Of a DNA stretch of 14,644 nt, positions 13,031 through 14,644 are shown piece after piece. The position numbers and the translations under genes were made by a program. The DNA lies in NCBI GenBank assembly GCA_013811855.1, contig JACCUL010000009.1:1-14644 (forward strand), read 5' to 3'. The notes beneath the pieces were generated by a model. That model was not told the origin of the DNA and did no database searches. It saw only the letters and a list, made by a program, of their open reading frames with translations. The DNA comes from Acidimicrobiia bacterium (GTDB lineage: Bacteria > Actinomycetota > Acidimicrobiia > Acidimicrobiales > Ilumatobacteraceae). Positions within the stretch are counted from its first letter, which is position 1. The number at the start of each line of letters is the position of its first letter.

Positions 13031-14320
13031 ATGCGTACGGTGTTCCACGGCGGCCAGGTGTTCGATGCCACCAACCACGACATCGCCGACGGCGACGTGG
13101 CCGTCGAGGACGGCCGGATCGTCGAGGTCGGGACCGGGCTCGACGGCGACGACGAGGTCGACTGCGCCGGCGCCACGGTGCTCCCGGGGTTCATCGACTG
13201 CCACGTGCACTTCACGGTCAGCGGCAACCTGGATCCGATGCACGCCGTGCGCACGCCGTTCTCACTGCGCTTCTTCGAGGCGGCCCGCAACATGCAGGCG
13301 ACGCTGGCCGCCGGGATCACGTCGATCCGCGAAGCCGGCGGCAGCGACCTCGGGATCAAGGTCGCCCGCGACCAGGGCTTGATCGACGGGCCGCGGATGA
13401 CGATCTCGATCACCGCCCTGTCCCAGACCGGCGGGCACTGCGACGACTGGCAGGTCTGCGGGGCCAGCGTGCCGACGTTCGGGGTGCCCCACCCCGGCCT
13501 CCCCGATCCCATCGTCGACGGCCCCGACCAGATGCGGCGCAAGGTGCGCGAGCTCGTCCGCGCCGGCGCCGACGTGATCAAGGTGTGCACGAGCGGCGGC
13601 GTGCTCTCGCCCCGCGACGACCCCCGCCACGGGCACTTCCGCGACGCCGAGCTGTCGGTGCTCGTCGAGGAGGCGGCGGCCGCCGGGATCTGGGTGATGG
13701 CGCACGCTCAGGCGACCGACGGGATCAAAGCTGCCGTGCGCAACGGGATCCGCTCGATCGAGCACGGCATCTATCTCGACGACGAGGCGATCGAGATGAT
13801 GCTCGACCGCGGTACGTACCTCGTGCCCACGCTGATGGCGCCGCGTGGCGTGCTCGAGGCCGCCGATGCGGGCATGGCGGTGCCGCCCGAAGCGGTCGTC
13901 AAGACGAAGATGGTGATGGAGGCACACTCCGCATCGATCTCGGCGGCGATCGCCGCCGGCGTCAACGTCGCCATGGGCACCGACTCCGGCGTCACGCCGC
14001 ACGGCCGCAACCTCGAGGAACTGGCGCTGATGGTGGAGTGCGGGATGACTCCGGAGCGGGCGCTCGTGGCCACCACCCGCACCGCCGCCGAGCTCCTCGG
14101 CGTCGAAGCCGACGTCGGCACGCTCGAGCCCGGCAAGCTCGCCGACATGGTGCTCGTCGACGGCGATCCGCGCCAGGTCGACACGCTCCCCGACCGCATC
14201 CGGGCGGTCTACATCGGAGGCCGCTCGATCACCCACCAGACGCAGGCGGACGTCGGCGACGCGGCCGAAGCGGGCGTTTCGCGATCGTTGCGCGCTCCGT
14301 TGCCACGGCGTGAGGGATGA
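13031..14320 (+). CDS. metal-dependent amidohydrolase (imidazolonepropionase/prolidase-like, COG1228)
   Basis: The 429-residue protein is an amidohydrolase-superfamily TIM barrel flanked by the usual small beta-sandwich. Metal-site residues are visible: H58-V-H60 in GFIDCHVHF, Lys184 in VIKVCTSGG (the probable carbamylated bridging lysine), His225 in MAHAQ, His245 in IEHGIYLDDE and Asp318 in MGTDSGV. The C-terminal LGTLEPGKLADMVLVDGDP-type segment (VGTLEPGKLADMVLVDGDP here) closes the sandwich. There is no signal peptide, so it is cytoplasmic. Related enzymes include dipeptidases/carboxypeptidases and imidazolonepropionase. Its place directly after the dimethylglycine-dehydrogenase-like gene suggests it may open an amide or ring upstream of N-methyl amino acid breakdown, but that is an inference. 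Confidence 0.88.
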   Translation: MRTVFHGGQVFDATNHDIADGDVAVEDGRIVEVGTGLDGDDEVDCAGATVLPGFIDCHVHFTVSGNLDPMHAVRTPFSLRFFEAARNMQATLAAGITSIREAGGSDLGIKVARDQGLIDGPRMTISITALSQTGGHCDDWQVCGASVPTFGVPHPGLPDPIVDGPDQMRRKVRELVRAGADVIKVCTSGGVLSPRDDPRHGHFRDAELSVLVEEAAAAGIWVMAHAQATDGIKAAVRNGIRSIEHGIYLDDEAIEMMLDRGTYLVPTLMAPRGVLEAADAGMAVPPEAVVKTKMVMEAHSASISAAIAAGVNVAMGTDSGVTPHGRNLEELALMVECGMTPERALVATTRTAAELLGVEADVGTLEPGKLADMVLVDGDPRQVDTLPDRIRAVYIGGRSITHQTQADVGDAAEAGVSRSLRAPLPRREG

Positions 14321-14363
14321 CCGTCACGCTGGAGGGCGTGATCGAGACTTCCGCCCGTGACGG
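14321..14363. repeat. 8-bp inverted repeat between amidohydrolase and thioredoxin-like genes
   Basis: CCGTCACG (14321-14328) and CGTGACGG (14356-14363) are perfect inverted arms with a 27-base spacer. They fill nearly the whole 46-base gap. Could be an operator or a weak hairpin; no T-run. Confidence 0.35.
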
Positions 14364-14366
14364 GCC

Positions 14367-14644
14367 ATGAGCCCCAGGTTCGCCCGTCTCTCGTTCGTCG
14401 CGCTGGTCGTCGTCGCCGTGTCGGCGATCGCCGTCGCCCGGCGTTCGTCGAGCGAGGACATCGTCGAGCCACCCCGCGTGGCCTCCGCCGAGGCGCTGCC
14501 GATCGAGACCGAGTCGGCGCCGCCGCTGCAGCCCACCGGATGGCTGAACACCGAGCCGCTCACCGCCGCCGACCTCGAGGGCAACGTCGTGCTCTACGAC
14601 TTCTGGACGTTCGGCTGCAGCAACTGCCAGCACACGCTCCCCTA
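14367..14644 (+). CDS. exported thioredoxin-like (TlpA/DipZ-type) protein, N-terminal part
   Basis: The gene runs off the window after 92 codons. It begins with a basic residue cluster (MSPRFAR), then a hydrophobic segment at about residues 8-25 that acts as signal peptide or membrane anchor. A polar linker follows. The redoxin domain starts at GWLNTEPLTAADLEGNVVLY and reaches FWTFGCSNC with the redox-active pair Cys84 and Cys87, followed by QHTLP. This matches extracytoplasmic thiol-disulfide proteins and the C-terminal domain of DipZ-like proteins. Partners cannot be seen. ATG 14367 has no strong ribosome site. The frame is separated from the amidohydrolase by 46 bases and could be in the same transcript. 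Confidence 0.82.
   Translation, partial: MSPRFARLSFVALVVVAVSAIAVARRSSSEDIVEPPRVASAEALPIETESAPPLQPTGWLNTEPLTAADLEGNVVLYDFWTFGCSNCQHTLP

Noticed and set aside
10565..13243. 892-codon minus-strand open frame opposite the oxidoreductase
   Set aside because: No domain features; the plus strand has complete FAD and GcvT motifs.
1..14644. tRNA/rRNA genes, CRISPR arrays, insertion sequences or phage genes
   Set aside because: None seen. No regularly spaced repeats, no transposase motifs, no tRNA-like cloverleaf found by eye.

Overview
The window is high-GC DNA with dense, tightly packed genes, GTG as well as ATG starts, and several genes that look leaderless. This suggests an actinobacterium. The gene content (a dimethylglycine-dehydrogenase-like flavoprotein next to an amidohydrolase, a PhoX-type phosphatase, a GPGG-type small membrane protein) would suit an environmental Acidimicrobiia-like lineage, but that placement is an inference. 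There are no RNA genes, CRISPR arrays, insertion sequences or phage genes.

Left part (1-2700). The tail of a DinB-like gene is followed two bases later by a small alpha/beta hydrolase. Next comes a truncated, frameshifted remnant of a GNAT acetyltransferase, then an intact GNAT gene. A hemerythrin-domain protein follows, preceded by a possible stress-sigma promoter, and then a 52-residue GPGG-motif membrane protein.

Phosphate block (2700-7000). A Tat-exported PhoX-family phosphatase overlaps by ATGA with an exported two-domain protein. That protein has an esterase-like phytase domain fused to a glycerophosphodiester phosphodiesterase domain. The second gene carries a single-base disruption near 5216, so its two halves now lie in different frames. 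Two adjacent 11-nt direct repeats resembling an actinobacterial PhoP (Pho) box lie about 90 bases upstream of the operon and overlap a perfect 20-bp palindrome. Together this looks like a phosphate-starvation unit that releases phosphate from organic phosphoesters outside the membrane.

Middle (7000-10450). On the minus strand lie an orphan STAS-domain (anti-sigma-factor antagonist-like) gene and an NhaP-type cation/proton antiporter. On the plus strand is a ketopantoate-reductase-family gene. It converges with a minus-strand gene for a small unrecognised membrane protein.

Right part (10450-14644). A long inverted repeat, with 16-nt arms and a 16-nt spacer, lies directly in front of an 823-residue FAD/GcvT-type oxidoreductase. 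Its predicted -10 element is so close to the ATG that the mRNA is probably leaderless. A COG1228-type amidohydrolase follows after 24 bases, and the window ends inside an exported thioredoxin-like protein. The two most interesting non-coding signals are the Pho-box-like repeats and the large inverted repeat.
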